Assembly (NCBI RefSeq): GCF_002237655.1
Contig: NZ_NOKT01000031.1
Coordinates: 1 to 64,000 of the forward strand
Direction of reading: 5' to 3'
Length of the DNA: 64,000 nucleotides
Origin: Streptomyces sp. XY006
Lineage (GTDB): Bacteria; Actinomycetota; Actinomycetes; Streptomycetales; Streptomycetaceae
Of this stretch, positions 16,731-25,598 are shown piece by piece. The translations under genes and the position numbers were made by a program. Under the pieces are notes generated by a model. It saw only the letters and a list, made by a program, of their open reading frames with translations. It did not search any database and was not told the origin of the DNA. Position 1 is the first letter of the stretch. Each line of letters starts with the position of its first letter.

Positions 16731-18119
16731 TTACGCGGGGGTTATCGCGTGGCCGTAGCGTAGGAGGTTGTCCGGGTCGTACGTGGCCTTGTCGTGGCGT
16801 AGGCGGGCGTAGACCTCCGGGGTCCAGGCGCGGGCGATGTCCTGTTCGTCGCCGGGTGTGCCGTGGATGTTGACCATGGTGCGGCCGGTGCCGTAGGGGG
16901 CCATGGCCGCGTACAGGCGGCGGGTCGCCTGTTCGACGGCCTCCGCCACGGGCGGCGCGGGCATGATCCCGACCGACTCCATGAAGTACCGGGCGTCACG
17001 GGCGCAGACGGCGTCCTCGACGGGGGCCGGGCGGGCCAGTGCCCCGCCCATGTGCCGCAGCGAGGCCACCAGCAGCGGGTGGTCCGCGCCGACGGCCGGG
17101 CCGACCTGCTCCAGGAACGCCCTCAGGGCGTCGGGCGGCAGGTCGCGCAGGAGCATGCAGCACTCCCGTGCGGGGAGCGGGTCCTGGGGCTCCATGTGGA
17201 TGCGGTCCAGGGCCGCGTACTCCATCTCCTCCACCAGGTCGACGGCGACCGGTGCCGCGCGGCGCAGCGGGGCGATCAGCGCTTCGCCCTCGGCCGTGTC
17301 GCCCGGCCAGGCGATCGCGACCCGGGCCCAGAAGCCGCCGCGCAGGGGCTCCGGGATCTGGGGGATGGGCGGCAGGCGGAGTACCGAGAACATGCTGCAC
17401 ATCTCGTCCGGGACCGTGCGGGTCCAGTCCGACCAGGCGTGCAGCAGGGCCTCGGTGTGTTCGGCGTGCCAGTGCAGGCCGCCGCCGTAGAGGCGGGGCA
17501 GCGGGAGCAGTTCGGTGACCAGTGAGGTCACCACGCCCACGTTGCCCTTGCCGCCGCGCAGGGCCCAGAACAGTTCCGGCTCGTGGCGGGGGTCCGCCTC
17601 GCGCAGGACTCCGTCCGGGGTGACCACCTGGAAGGAGCGGACCAGGTCGGCGGCGTAGCCGTAGGCCCGGCCCAGGACCGGGAGTCCCCCTCCGAGGGCG
17701 TAGCCGACGACGCCCGCGTCGGTGGAGGTGCCGCACAGGCCGGCCAGGCCGTGGGGCGCGCAGGCCGCCGTCACATGGCTCCACTTCGCGCCCGCGGCGA
17801 TCCTGGCGGTGCGGGTGGCGGGGTCGACCTGGACGTCCGTCATACGGGACGTGGTGATCAACAGGCCGTGCTCGATGGGGAAGTTGGCGCCGTGGCCGGT
17901 GGCCTGGACGGCGACGGGGGTGTGGGTGGCGTGGGCCCAGCGCATCGCGGCGACGACGTCGTCGGTGCCGGTGGCTCCCACGACGACGTCCGGGGTGTGG
18001 AGGGAGGCCAGGTTGAAACCGGTGACCTCGTCGGCGCAGGCGTCGTCGCCGGGGCGCAGGACGGGGCCGGAGATCTCCGAGAGGGCGAAGAGGTCGGGGG
18101 TGTGGTGGGGGGCGGTCAT
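16731..18119 (-). CDS. FAD-dependent oxidoreductase (berberine-bridge-enzyme type)
   Basis: A 462-residue flavoprotein of the FAD_binding_4/BBE family. The PCMH-type FAD domain holds VQATGHGANFPI, where the histidine may carry FAD covalently, and GLCGTSTDAGVVGYALGGGL. The C-terminal BBE motif is YARLRHDKATYDPDNLLRYG. No signal peptide, so cytoplasmic. Such enzymes oxidise sugars, alcohols or secondary metabolites, and the substrate is not predictable. It runs against the hem operon and is divergent from hemB. The ATG at 18119 precedes the conserved start; a longer frame upstream overlaps the hemB promoter region and is unlikely. About 125 bases of CCGGCCGGG-rich spacer separate its stop from hemD. 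Confidence 0.85.
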   Translation of the reverse strand: MTAPHHTPDLFALSEISGPVLRPGDDACADEVTGFNLASLHTPDVVVGATGTDDVVAAMRWAHATHTPVAVQATGHGANFPIEHGLLITTSRMTDVQVDPATRTARIAAGAKWSHVTAACAPHGLAGLCGTSTDAGVVGYALGGGLPVLGRAYGYAADLVRSFQVVTPDGVLREADPRHEPELFWALRGGKGNVGVVTSLVTELLPLPRLYGGGLHWHAEHTEALLHAWSDWTRTVPDEMCSMFSVLRLPPIPQIPEPLRGGFWARVAIAWPGDTAEGEALIAPLRRAAPVAVDLVEEMEYAALDRIHMEPQDPLPARECCMLLRDLPPDALRAFLEQVGPAVGADHPLLVASLRHMGGALARPAPVEDAVCARDARYFMESVGIMPAPPVAEAVEQATRRLYAAMAPYGTGRTMVNIHGTPGDEQDIARAWTPEVYARLRHDKATYDPDNLLRYGHAITPA

Positions 18120-18330
18120 CGCGTCCTCCGTGGGGGCGGGTACGGAGGGACGGCGGCGGCGAGGAGAGGGGGACGGGCCGTCGGGGTCCTTGTGTTCGCT
18201 GTTTTCAGGATGGACCTCGGGGGTGGCGGGCGCATCGCGGGATGCGGGGCTCCTGGTGCGGTGCGCGGGCCGCCGGGCTCCGACACCGCGTCGGCATCGG
18301 GACGTATGGGGCGGGCGTAGCGTAGAGGGC

Positions 18331-19329
18331 ATGACGACGTACGGATCATTTCCCGGTACGCGGCCGCGGCGGCTGCGGAGCAACCCCGTGATGCGTCGGA
18401 TGGTCGCCGAGACCCGGTTGCACCCCGCCGACCTCATCCTTCCCGCGTTCGTGCGCGAGGGCGTCAGCGAGCCGGTGCCGATCGCGGCCATGCCCGGGGT
18501 CGTGCAGCACACGCGGGACAGTCTGAAGAAGGCGGCCGCCGAGGCGGTCGCGGCCGGGATCTCCGGGATCATGCTGTTCGGCGTGCCGGAGGAGTCGAAG
18601 AAGGACGCGCTCGGGACGCCGGGGACCGATCCGGACGGAATCCTCCAGGTCGCCCTGCGGGACGTGCGGGCCGAGGTCGGCGACGAACTGCTCGTCATGT
18701 CCGACCTGTGCCTCGACGAGACGACCGACCACGGCCACTGCGGGGTGCTCGACGCGCAGGGGCGGGTCGACAACGACGCGACCCTGGAGCGGTACGCCGA
18801 GATGGCCCAGGTGCAGGCCGACGCCGGCGCCCACGTGGTCGGCCCCAGCGGCATGATGGACGGCCAGATCGGCGTCATCCGCGACGCCCTCGACCAGATC
18901 GGGCGCGAGGACGTCGCCATCCTCGCCTACACCGCGAAGTACGCCTCCGCCTTCTACGGGCCCTTCCGCGAGGCCGTCGGCTCCTCTCTCCGGGGAGACC
19001 GCAAGACCTACCAGCAGGACCCCGCCAACGCGCGCGAGTCCCTGCGCGAGCTCGCCCTCGACCTGGAGGAGGGCGCCGACATGGTGATGGTCAAGCCGGC
19101 CGGGCCCTACCTGGACATCCTCGCCCGGGTCGCGGACGCCGTGGACGTGCCCGTCGCCGCCTACCAGATCTCCGGTGAGTACTCGATGATCGAGGCCGCC
19201 GCCGAGAAGGGCTGGATCGACCGCGACCGGGCGATCCTCGAGACCCTGACCGGCATCCGGCGGGCCGGGGCGCGGAACATCCTCACCTACTGGGCCACCG
19301 AGGTGGCCCAGAAGCTGAGGGATCAGTAG
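18331..19329 (+). CDS. hemB: Delta-aminolevulinic acid dehydratase (porphobilinogen synthase)
   Basis: A 332-residue enzyme condensing two 5-aminolevulinates to porphobilinogen. The two Schiff-base lysines are in AYTAKYASAFYGPFREA (about residue 205) and MVMVKPAGPYLD (about residue 258). The metal site DLCLDETTDHGHCG has Asp where the zinc enzymes of E. coli type have the middle Cys, while two other Cys residues remain, so the metal preference is unclear. AYQISGEYSMI is the usual closing motif. TAGCGT (18318-18323) lies seven bases before the ATG without a ribosome-binding site, which suggests a leaderless transcript separate from hemACD. Confidence 0.96.
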   Translation: MTTYGSFPGTRPRRLRSNPVMRRMVAETRLHPADLILPAFVREGVSEPVPIAAMPGVVQHTRDSLKKAAAEAVAAGISGIMLFGVPEESKKDALGTPGTDPDGILQVALRDVRAEVGDELLVMSDLCLDETTDHGHCGVLDAQGRVDNDATLERYAEMAQVQADAGAHVVGPSGMMDGQIGVIRDALDQIGREDVAILAYTAKYASAFYGPFREAVGSSLRGDRKTYQQDPANARESLRELALDLEEGADMVMVKPAGPYLDILARVADAVDVPVAAYQISGEYSMIEAAAEKGWIDRDRAILETLTGIRRAGARNILTYWATEVAQKLRDQ

Positions 19330-19352
19330 GGCGGTGAGCTGCGGGGCCGGGC

Positions 19353-20090
19353 TCAGTAGGACAGGGCCTGGTCCATGTCGTGCAGCCAGTACGTGACGCG
19401 CAGGGTGCTGTCGTAGTACACGCCCTTGGCCGGCAGGGCCGGGAGCGCGGAGGGGCCGCCGCTGCTGTTCGGCGTGCGGCCCTGGAAGCCGACCGCGAGC
19501 TTGCGGCCGGTCGTGCCGGCCTCGCCGCTGCCGTCGGCCGCCGACAGCGCCACGCCCGCGTAGCCGGACTCGCCGGGGGCCAGGGTCGTCACCGCCTGCG
19601 GCTTGGAGTCCTCGATCGCCTGCGGGGCCCACTGCATCTCGTCGAAGCGGAGCACCGGGTAGTAGGTGAGGTCGCAGGTCGCCGAGCCGGTGTTCCTGAC
19701 CGTGATCAGCATGTGGTTGAGCGGGCGGGGCACCGGCCGGGCCGTGACGGTGGTGTTGGAGCCGTTGCAGGAGACGCGCGTCCGCTCGGCCGGCTTTCCG
19801 GCCTTCCCGGAGCCCTTGCCGGTGGTGCCGGTGGTGTCGCCCGTGGTGCTGTTCGTGGTGCCGGTGGTGCCGTTCGTGTTCGTGGTGCCCTTGGAGGCCT
19901 GCTGCGGGTCCTGGGCGTTCCCGGTGTTCTTCGTGGGCTCGGCGGCGGGCCGGTCCCCGGTGCCGCTCGCGCCGGGCGTGACCGACGCGCTCGCCGCCGC
20001 ACCCTCGTTCTGCGTGCCCGTGCCGTCCTCGCATGCCGTGAGGGCGAGGGCGGCCAGGAGGGCGACGGGCAGGGCGTGGTACTTGCGCAT
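19353..20090 (-). CDS. Secreted lipoprotein, DUF4232-like
   Basis: A 245-residue exported lipoprotein. The signal peptide MRKYHALPVALLAALALTAC ends in the lipobox LTAC, with the lipidated Cys at residue 20. A Thr/Gly/Asn-rich linker with many TGTT repeats (about 55-95) leads to a C-terminal beta-sandwich-like domain starting near SCNGSNTTVTARPV, resembling DUF4232, with a pair of cysteines that could form a disulfide. Function unknown. AAGGAA lies upstream of the ATG. It is divergent from a membrane-anchored XRE regulator, and both have an outside domain of similar character. Confidence 0.85.
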   Translation of the reverse strand: MRKYHALPVALLAALALTACEDGTGTQNEGAAASASVTPGASGTGDRPAAEPTKNTGNAQDPQQASKGTTNTNGTTGTTNSTTGDTTGTTGKGSGKAGKPAERTRVSCNGSNTTVTARPVPRPLNHMLITVRNTGSATCDLTYYPVLRFDEMQWAPQAIEDSKPQAVTTLAPGESGYAGVALSAADGSGEAGTTGRKLAVGFQGRTPNSSGGPSALPALPAKGVYYDSTLRVTYWLHDMDQALSY

Positions 20091-20259
20091 GGCTGGGTTC
20101 CTTTCGGACAAAGGCGGTTGGGAAGAAGGCCCAGGCGGGTCGCTCGACCGGCGGGCCGGGAGCGGCGTGCTTGGATGACCAGAGCTTGTGGGGTGATCCG
20201 TCCCGGCCGCCACACTCGGCGGGCCATCAGGGACGCTGGAACGCCCGCACGGGGTTTGA

Positions 20260-20286
20260 CCAGGGAAAACGACCGTTCCCTGGAAC
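20260..20286 (+). promoter_or_regulatory. Palindromic operator candidate before the XRE regulator
   Basis: CCAGGGAA and TTCCCTGG (20260-20267 and 20276-20283) are exact inverted copies eight bases apart, and a second overlapping palindrome, GTTCCCTGGAAC, spans 20275-20286. The site sits 32 bases before the start of the regulator at 20318 and 170 bases from the divergent lipoprotein. Autoregulation is the simplest reading. The rest of the 227-base gap shows nothing else clear. Confidence 0.45.
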
Positions 20287-20317
20287 GGCGGAACGGGACA
20301 CGGGGGCGGGAGGAACG

Positions 20318-21766
20318 GTGTCGGAGAGCACGGCAGCGGGGGAATTCGCGGCGTTGCTGCGGGAGTTGAAGGAGCGCTCCGGGCTGAGCTACGGGGTGCT
20401 CGCCAAGCGGCTGCACATGAGCACGTCGACGCTGCACCGGTACTGCAACGGGGACGCCGTACCGGCCGACTACGCGCCCGTGGAGCGGCTCGCCCGGCTG
20501 TGCAAGGCGTCGCCCGCGGAGCTGGTGGAGCTGCACCGGCGGTGGGTGCTGGCGGATGCGGGGCGTGGGCGCAAGGGGGGAGCGGGGCCTGACGCGTCCA
20601 AGTCCCTTGCGGGCGAGGGGTCTGAGGGGCCGGGTTCGGGTGGTGCGGAGCCGGGCAGTGCCGCGCCCGAGGGTTCGCCCAAGGGTTCGGGCGAGGGCGC
20701 TGTGAGCGAGGGAGCTGCGGGGGAGGGTGCTGCGGGCGAGGGCGTAGCGGGCGGAGAGGCCGGGGGTGAGGGGCCGGCGGAGAGGCCGGTGGAGGTGCTC
20801 TCGGCCCCGCCCGTCGGCCGTCGTGCGCGTCGGCCGCGGCCCGCCGTCCTCGCCGGTGTCGCGCTGGCCGTCGTACTCGGCGGGGTCGGGCTCGCCGTGG
20901 CCGTGCCGTCCGGGGGGACCGACGGCGACGGGCGGAGCGGTCCGGCGGCCGCGTCGGACCGGGATGCGCGGCGCGACGGCCCCGCGGCCGTCTCCGTGTC
21001 GCCCTCGGGCCGTTCGGCCTCACCGTCCGGGCAGAGCAAGGAGGAGGGGAAGGACAAGGGGAAGCGGGCCGCAGCGTCCGCCGCTCCCTCCGCCTCGGCC
21101 ACCGGCACGGACCGTCCCGGCCGGGACGCCGCCCCCGCCGCCGGCCCGGCTCCGCTGACCGTGGACACCGAGCCGCATGCCTGGGAGAGCCCCTGCTCCC
21201 AGCGCTACCTGGTGAATCTGCCGCCGGGCCGTGTGGTGCCGCCGCCGCTGGAGCAGGACGCGCCGGGCTGGGTGGCGGCGATGGACGCCGTTCCGTCGGG
21301 GCAGCAGCTGCTGAAGATCACCGTGCAGGGCACCGGGGACGAGACGGTGGTCCTCAAGGGGCTGACGGTCCGGATGGCCGGCAAGCGCGCGCCGCTCGCC
21401 TGGAACGACTATGCCATGGGCTATCCGGGCGTGGGCTGCGGCGGCGGGGTGCCGACCCGGTACTTCACGGTCGCCCTCGACGCGGCGCGGCCGGCCGTGG
21501 TGCCGGAGGCGGGCCACGACGACTTCCCGTTCAAGGTGAGCGAGTCCGACCCGGAGGTCTACTACATCAGCGCCGACGCCTCCGCCTACGACGTCAGCTG
21601 GTACCTGGAGTTGCGGTGGTCCAGCGGCAGCCGGCAGGGCACGCTGACCGTGGACGACCGGGGCCGGCCGTTCCGTACGAGCGGCAACAACGGGCGACCG
21701 GCGTACGAGTTCCCGCTGGGCGGCGAGAAGTGGGTGAAGGCCGGCACGACCGAGTCGTCGTCCTGA
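20318..21766 (+). CDS. Membrane-anchored XRE-family regulator with outer domain
   Basis: A 482-residue protein. The N-terminal XRE helix-turn-helix (about residues 8-70) contains LSYGVLAKRLHMSTSTLHRY and PVERLARLCKASPAELVELHRRW (cores given). A long Gly/Glu/Ala linker with GEGA repeats follows, then a single membrane helix (about 175-196, core AVLAGVALAVVLGGVGLAVAV). The outer part has a Ser/Pro linker and a compact domain (about 285-482) with paired cysteines. It looks like a one-component regulator with DNA binding inside and sensing outside, or a scaffold for a wall enzyme. The ligand is unknown. GTG start, with GGAGGAAC before it. Two relatives lie 3-5 kb away. Confidence 0.85.
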   Translation: MSESTAAGEFAALLRELKERSGLSYGVLAKRLHMSTSTLHRYCNGDAVPADYAPVERLARLCKASPAELVELHRRWVLADAGRGRKGGAGPDASKSLAGEGSEGPGSGGAEPGSAAPEGSPKGSGEGAVSEGAAGEGAAGEGVAGGEAGGEGPAERPVEVLSAPPVGRRARRPRPAVLAGVALAVVLGGVGLAVAVPSGGTDGDGRSGPAAASDRDARRDGPAAVSVSPSGRSASPSGQSKEEGKDKGKRAAASAAPSASATGTDRPGRDAAPAAGPAPLTVDTEPHAWESPCSQRYLVNLPPGRVVPPPLEQDAPGWVAAMDAVPSGQQLLKITVQGTGDETVVLKGLTVRMAGKRAPLAWNDYAMGYPGVGCGGGVPTRYFTVALDAARPAVVPEAGHDDFPFKVSESDPEVYYISADASAYDVSWYLELRWSSGSRQGTLTVDDRGRPFRTSGNNGRPAYEFPLGGEKWVKAGTTESSS

Positions 21767-21827
21767 CGCCCAGGTCCGGACCTCGAACAGGCCGTCAGTA
21801 GCCGGGACTTGGGGGGACGAGGGGCGC

Positions 21828-22517
21828 CTAGGCGTCGCCCCGGCTCAGCCGCGCGCAGCCCCATGCACCGGCCACGACGGTCAACGCCGCCAGGCCACCG
21901 ATCACCCCGGTGTACGCGCCGGGGTCCAGGCCCACCCCGTCGCCCTCGTCCTCCAGCGGACCGGCCATTCCCCGGGGGTCGTACAGCACGCGCAGCCGGT
22001 CGCCCGGCTCAAGCCGCCCGGGGTCGCAGCCGTCCGTCAGCGGAGGGGAGATCTCCCGGCCGTCGCGGGTGCGCAGCGCGCACTCGTCGGTCTTGCCGTT
22101 GTCGACGTCGACCACAACGGCCTCGGTCCACCGGCCGCGTTCCTGCAGCCCCCGTTCCTCGGCCGCCTCCCGGGTGACGACCGCCAGCACGATGGCGGCG
22201 GGCAGGGTGATGACGAGGGCTCCGATGGCGAGTTTGGGGGGCTTTCTGTGCCTGATGCGGCGGAGCAGTACGCAGGGGACGACGACGAGGGCCAGGGGGA
22301 TCGCCAGCACTGAGGTGAGGAAGGCCGGGGCACGTGAGAAGGGTGGCAGGGGGAGGGTCGGGGCGAGCCATGCCAGGGACACCGAGGCCGCTGTGCACGC
22401 GCTGGTGAACAGGAGCCAGTGGAGGGGGCGCGTTCGGCGTCGAGGAGATGGGTGACCGGCCCGGTCGGCCGTGCGGGCGGTGGTGCCGAGGGCGCGTGGG
22501 TTCGCGGGCGTTGGCAT
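21828..22517 (-). CDS. Membrane protein of unknown function (DUF3592-like)
   Basis: A 229-residue protein with four predicted membrane segments: about residues 33-52, 62-84, 95-113 and 205-222. Between the third and fourth lies an outside or cytoplasmic domain with VVVDVDNGKTDECALRTRDG and LEPGDRLRVLYDPRG, which resembles the DUF3592 fold (a small beta domain). No enzyme motif is visible. It stands alone between convergent and divergent neighbours. The first 30 residues are basic and proline-rich, and a later start at an internal codon is possible. Confidence 0.75.
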   Translation of the reverse strand: MPTPANPRALGTTARTADRAGHPSPRRRTRPLHWLLFTSACTAASVSLAWLAPTLPLPPFSRAPAFLTSVLAIPLALVVVPCVLLRRIRHRKPPKLAIGALVITLPAAIVLAVVTREAAEERGLQERGRWTEAVVVDVDNGKTDECALRTRDGREISPPLTDGCDPGRLEPGDRLRVLYDPRGMAGPLEDEGDGVGLDPGAYTGVIGGLAALTVVAGAWGCARLSRGDA

Positions 22518-22681
22518 GCGGCTCTCTCCGTGCGGCGGCTGTCGACGGAAGAGCGTACGGGCGCGGAGGTCCGGCGGACCGGCGGCCGGGTGGCTGTCCG
22601 TATTCCGGAAGTCTGCTTGTAGGCAGCATGTATGTCCCTAGGCTGCGGGCACGTCGTCGCCGCTGTCGAAGGAGCCGTGTC

Positions 22682-23905
22682 ATGACCGTCGCCGAGAGCG
22701 TTCCCGTCCACTCGCCCGTGCCGCCGCTGGCCGGGCGGGCGCGGGTGGTCGGTGGTTCTCCCGTGCGGGACATCCTCGCCGTCACCGCGCGCCCGGAAGT
22801 GATCAACTTCGCGGGCGGGCTGCCGGCGCCGGAGCTGTTCGACGCGGAGGGCATCGCCGACTCCTACCGGGCGGTGCTGGCCGAGCAGCCCGCGCGGGCG
22901 CTGCAGTACTCCACGACCGAGGGCGATCCCGCGCTGCGGGCCGCCCTGGCCGCCCGCACCACCGCCCGCGGGCTGCCCACCGGACCCGACGACCTGCTCG
23001 TCACCACCGGCTCCCAGCAGGCCCTCTCGCTGCTGGCCACGGCCCTGCTCGAACCCGGGGACACCGTCCTCGTCGAGAACCCCTGCTATCTGGCGGCGCT
23101 GCAGGCCTTCGGGTTCGCCGGAGCCCGGATCGTGCCCGTGCCCGGCGACGAGCACGGGCTCGACCCCGAGGCGCTGGAGGAACTGGTGGTGCGCGAGCGG
23201 CCCAAGCTGCTCTACACCGTGCCCACCTTCCAGAACCCCACCGGCCGTACGCTGCCCGCCGACCGGCGCGCGGCCGTGGCCGCCGTCGCCGCCCGGCGCG
23301 GGCTGTGGATCGTCGAGGACGACCCCTACGGCGAGCTGCGCTACGAGGGCGAACGCCTGCCCTGGATCGCCTCCCGGCCGGGCGCCGAGGACCGCACGGT
23401 GCTGCTGGGCAGCTTCTCCAAGGTGATGGCGCCCGGGCTGCGGCTGGGCTGGCTGCGGGCGCCCGCGGAGCTGCGGCGGGCCTGTGCCGTCGCCAAGCAG
23501 GCCGCCGACCTGCACACCCCGACCGTCAACCAGCTCGCCGCCGCCCGCTACCTCGCCGACCACGACCTGGACGCCCACGTCAGGCGCGTCGCCGGGGTCT
23601 ACCGCGCACGCCGTGACGCCATGCTCGCCGGGCTGGCCGGGGCGCTGCCCGAGGGCTCGGCCTGGGACCGGCCCGAGGGCGGCATGTTCCTCTGGGCGCG
23701 GCTGCCGGAGCCGTACGACACGACCGCGCTGCTGCCGCGCGTGGTGCGGCACGACGTGGCCTACGTCCCGGGCGCCCCCTTCCACGCGGGCCGGCCCGAC
23801 CGGAGGACCCTGCGGCTGTGCTTCGTCACGCAGACCCCGGAGGAGATCGGCGAAGGGCTGCGCAGGCTGGGCGAGGGGCTGCGGGAGGGTGCGGCGGAGG
23901 TCTAG
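22682..23905 (+). CDS. PLP-dependent aminotransferase class I/II (2-aminoadipate type)
   Basis: A 407-residue fold-type I aminotransferase. LQYSTTEGDPALRAALA, TTGSQQALSLLA and YTVPTFQNPTGRTL are the classic blocks. The PLP lysine is in LLGSFSKVMAPGLRLGWL (about residue 245). The closest known families are 2-aminoadipate/kynurenine aminotransferases and the catalytic part of MocR regulators, but no HTH domain is present. It converts an amino acid to its 2-oxo acid, with the exact substrate unknown. GGAGCC lies nine bases before the ATG. Confidence 0.9.
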   Translation: MTVAESVPVHSPVPPLAGRARVVGGSPVRDILAVTARPEVINFAGGLPAPELFDAEGIADSYRAVLAEQPARALQYSTTEGDPALRAALAARTTARGLPTGPDDLLVTTGSQQALSLLATALLEPGDTVLVENPCYLAALQAFGFAGARIVPVPGDEHGLDPEALEELVVRERPKLLYTVPTFQNPTGRTLPADRRAAVAAVAARRGLWIVEDDPYGELRYEGERLPWIASRPGAEDRTVLLGSFSKVMAPGLRLGWLRAPAELRRACAVAKQAADLHTPTVNQLAAARYLADHDLDAHVRRVAGVYRARRDAMLAGLAGALPEGSAWDRPEGGMFLWARLPEPYDTTALLPRVVRHDVAYVPGAPFHAGRPDRRTLRLCFVTQTPEEIGEGLRRLGEGLREGAAEV

Positions 23906-23915
23906 GACCCGGCGG

Positions 23916-24701
23916 TCAGTCCCACCAGAAGTGCCAGGTCCGGCCGCCGAGGACCTGCTGCTCGGCGTAGGCCCGCAGGGACGGCTGCCTGCCGTGCCGG
24001 ATGGTGTCCGGGCAGAACGCGACGTGCTCGGCGGCGACGGCCTCCGCGTCGGCGAGCGTGACCGGCGGGGCGGCGACCGACACCAGCAGATGGTCGAAGC
24101 CGAGCGCCGTGACGCGTATGCCGAAGCGGTCCTCCCAGTCGCGCAGGACCGCGCCGAGCCGGGCCGCGTCGCCCTCGTGGTGCACCGCGCCGGTCCAGCC
24201 GATCGCCGCCGGGATGTCGGCGCTGCGGCGGGCCGGGACGAGGGCCAGGCGCGGGTCCTTCAGGGGGCCGCCCGCGTCCAGCAGGGCCTCCGCGACGTCG
24301 GCGGCCACCGTGTCCGGGTCCCGTCCCGCCGGGGGCGCGGTGTCGGCGCCCGGCCAGGGGGCGCCGTCCGCCGCGTGCTCCTGCCAGTACTCCGCGAGGA
24401 CCTCCCCGGCGTCGTGGTCCCCCGGGTACGACATGTCCGCGGGGGCCAGCTCCCAGCGGTCCGGGCCGCCGTGGCCGCCGCCGACGTCGAGTACGACCGG
24501 CAGCAGACCCTTGCGCCGGGCCGGCTCCAGCTCCCGCCAGTCACCCGGCCGGGCCCGCTCCCGCGCGCACCACAGCAACGGCTCGTGCCAGGGCCCCTCG
24601 GCCGTGGTGTCGACGAACGCACCGGCGGGCAGCCGCAGTCCGAGCGCGCGGCCGCCGGGGTCCGCCGCCAGGGTGGGCAGGGGGTTCGGGAGAGTCGCCA
24701 T
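23916..24701 (-). CDS. DUF4253 domain protein
   Basis: A 261-residue soluble protein. The C-terminal half is DUF4253: VLRDWEDRFGIRVTALGFDHL, LLVSVAAPPVTLADAEAVAAEH (cores) and the ending GRTWHFWWD are characteristic of this family found across Streptomyces. Function unknown. The ATG at 24701 is preferred over one ten codons earlier, because TACAGT (minus strand, 24714-24709) lies seven bases before it, which looks like a leaderless -10 element. Confidence 0.85.
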   Translation of the reverse strand: MATLPNPLPTLAADPGGRALGLRLPAGAFVDTTAEGPWHEPLLWCARERARPGDWRELEPARRKGLLPVVLDVGGGHGGPDRWELAPADMSYPGDHDAGEVLAEYWQEHAADGAPWPGADTAPPAGRDPDTVAADVAEALLDAGGPLKDPRLALVPARRSADIPAAIGWTGAVHHEGDAARLGAVLRDWEDRFGIRVTALGFDHLLVSVAAPPVTLADAEAVAAEHVAFCPDTIRHGRQPSLRAYAEQQVLGGRTWHFWWD

Positions 24702-24746
24702 GGGGGTGACTGTAGGGCCGGCCACTGACAACGCGGCCGGCCGTCC

Positions 24747-25598
24747 TCACAGGCGTGCCTCGAAGCACTCGCCCCGGGCTCCCGTCACCGGGTGGAAGCA
24801 GGCGCGCAGCACCGTGCCCGAACGGGCCGCGGTCATGGGCGTGTAGACGTACGACTGCGCGGCCAGACCGTCGGTGATCTCGGCGGAGTGCGGCCGGCCG
24901 GCACCCGCCGCGTTCAGCTCCAGGCGGTCGCCGATGCGCGTGCTCCACATCCGCGCCCAGCCGGCCCCGCACTTGGCGCTGTAGCGCAGTTCGAGGTGGG
25001 CCCCCGTGGCCGTGCGGTGCGAGGCGAGGGTGAGCGGGTCCGTGCCGCACTTCATGAGCATCGGGCTCCCGCCCTCGCAGGCGCTGCCCCGGCAGCGGGG
25101 CGCCGGGACCGACGGCGACGGCGACGGCGGGCGGGGTTCCGTGGACTGGCCCGCGAGCAGCACCAGGGCGACCGCGAGACCGCCGGCGGCCAGCGCGCAC
25201 AGCGCGGCCGGCACCGCCATGAACCGGCCCCGGCCGCCCGCCCGTCCGCCCCGCGCGACCACCTGCGCGCCCGGCGGCTGTGACACGGCCGGGGACGCGC
25301 GGGGGGCCTCGGGGCCGGGCGGCGGCGCGGCGGCCCGCCCGCTCCACTCCGACTCCGCCAGCTCCCACAGCGCCAGACACCGGCCCTCCGGCTCGCCCGC
25401 CAGCCGGCACAACTCCCGTACCGCCTGGTCCGGCGGCAGCGTCTTGCCGTTGAGATAACGCTCCCAGGACGACTTGCTGAAGGTCGTCCTGTCCGCCAGG
25501 GCCGCCAGACTCAGACCCGTGCCGTCCTTCAACTCCCGGAGCCTGCACACCAGTCGGGCACGCTCCGGGGGCAGCCCGGCCGGCGGGGTCGGTGTCAT
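24747..25598 (-). CDS. Membrane-anchored XRE regulator with DUF2690 outer domain
   Basis: A 283-residue protein. Residues about 14-70 form an XRE helix-turn-helix (GLSLAALADRTTFSKSSWERY and the following YLNGKTLPP). A proline-rich linker leads to one membrane helix at about 127-150. The outer part (about 168-281) is DUF2690 with conserved cysteines (CRGSACEGGSPMLMKCGTD). The HTH is followed by a short helix rich in Trp and Glu, as in other members. The start codon overlaps the stop of the upstream regulator by four bases (ATGA), so the two are translated together and probably act in the same pathway at the cell surface. Confidence 0.87.
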   Translation of the reverse strand: MTPTPPAGLPPERARLVCRLRELKDGTGLSLAALADRTTFSKSSWERYLNGKTLPPDQAVRELCRLAGEPEGRCLALWELAESEWSGRAAAPPPGPEAPRASPAVSQPPGAQVVARGGRAGGRGRFMAVPAALCALAAGGLAVALVLLAGQSTEPRPPSPSPSVPAPRCRGSACEGGSPMLMKCGTDPLTLASHRTATGAHLELRYSAKCGAGWARMWSTRIGDRLELNAAGAGRPHSAEITDGLAAQSYVYTPMTAARSGTVLRACFHPVTGARGECFEARL

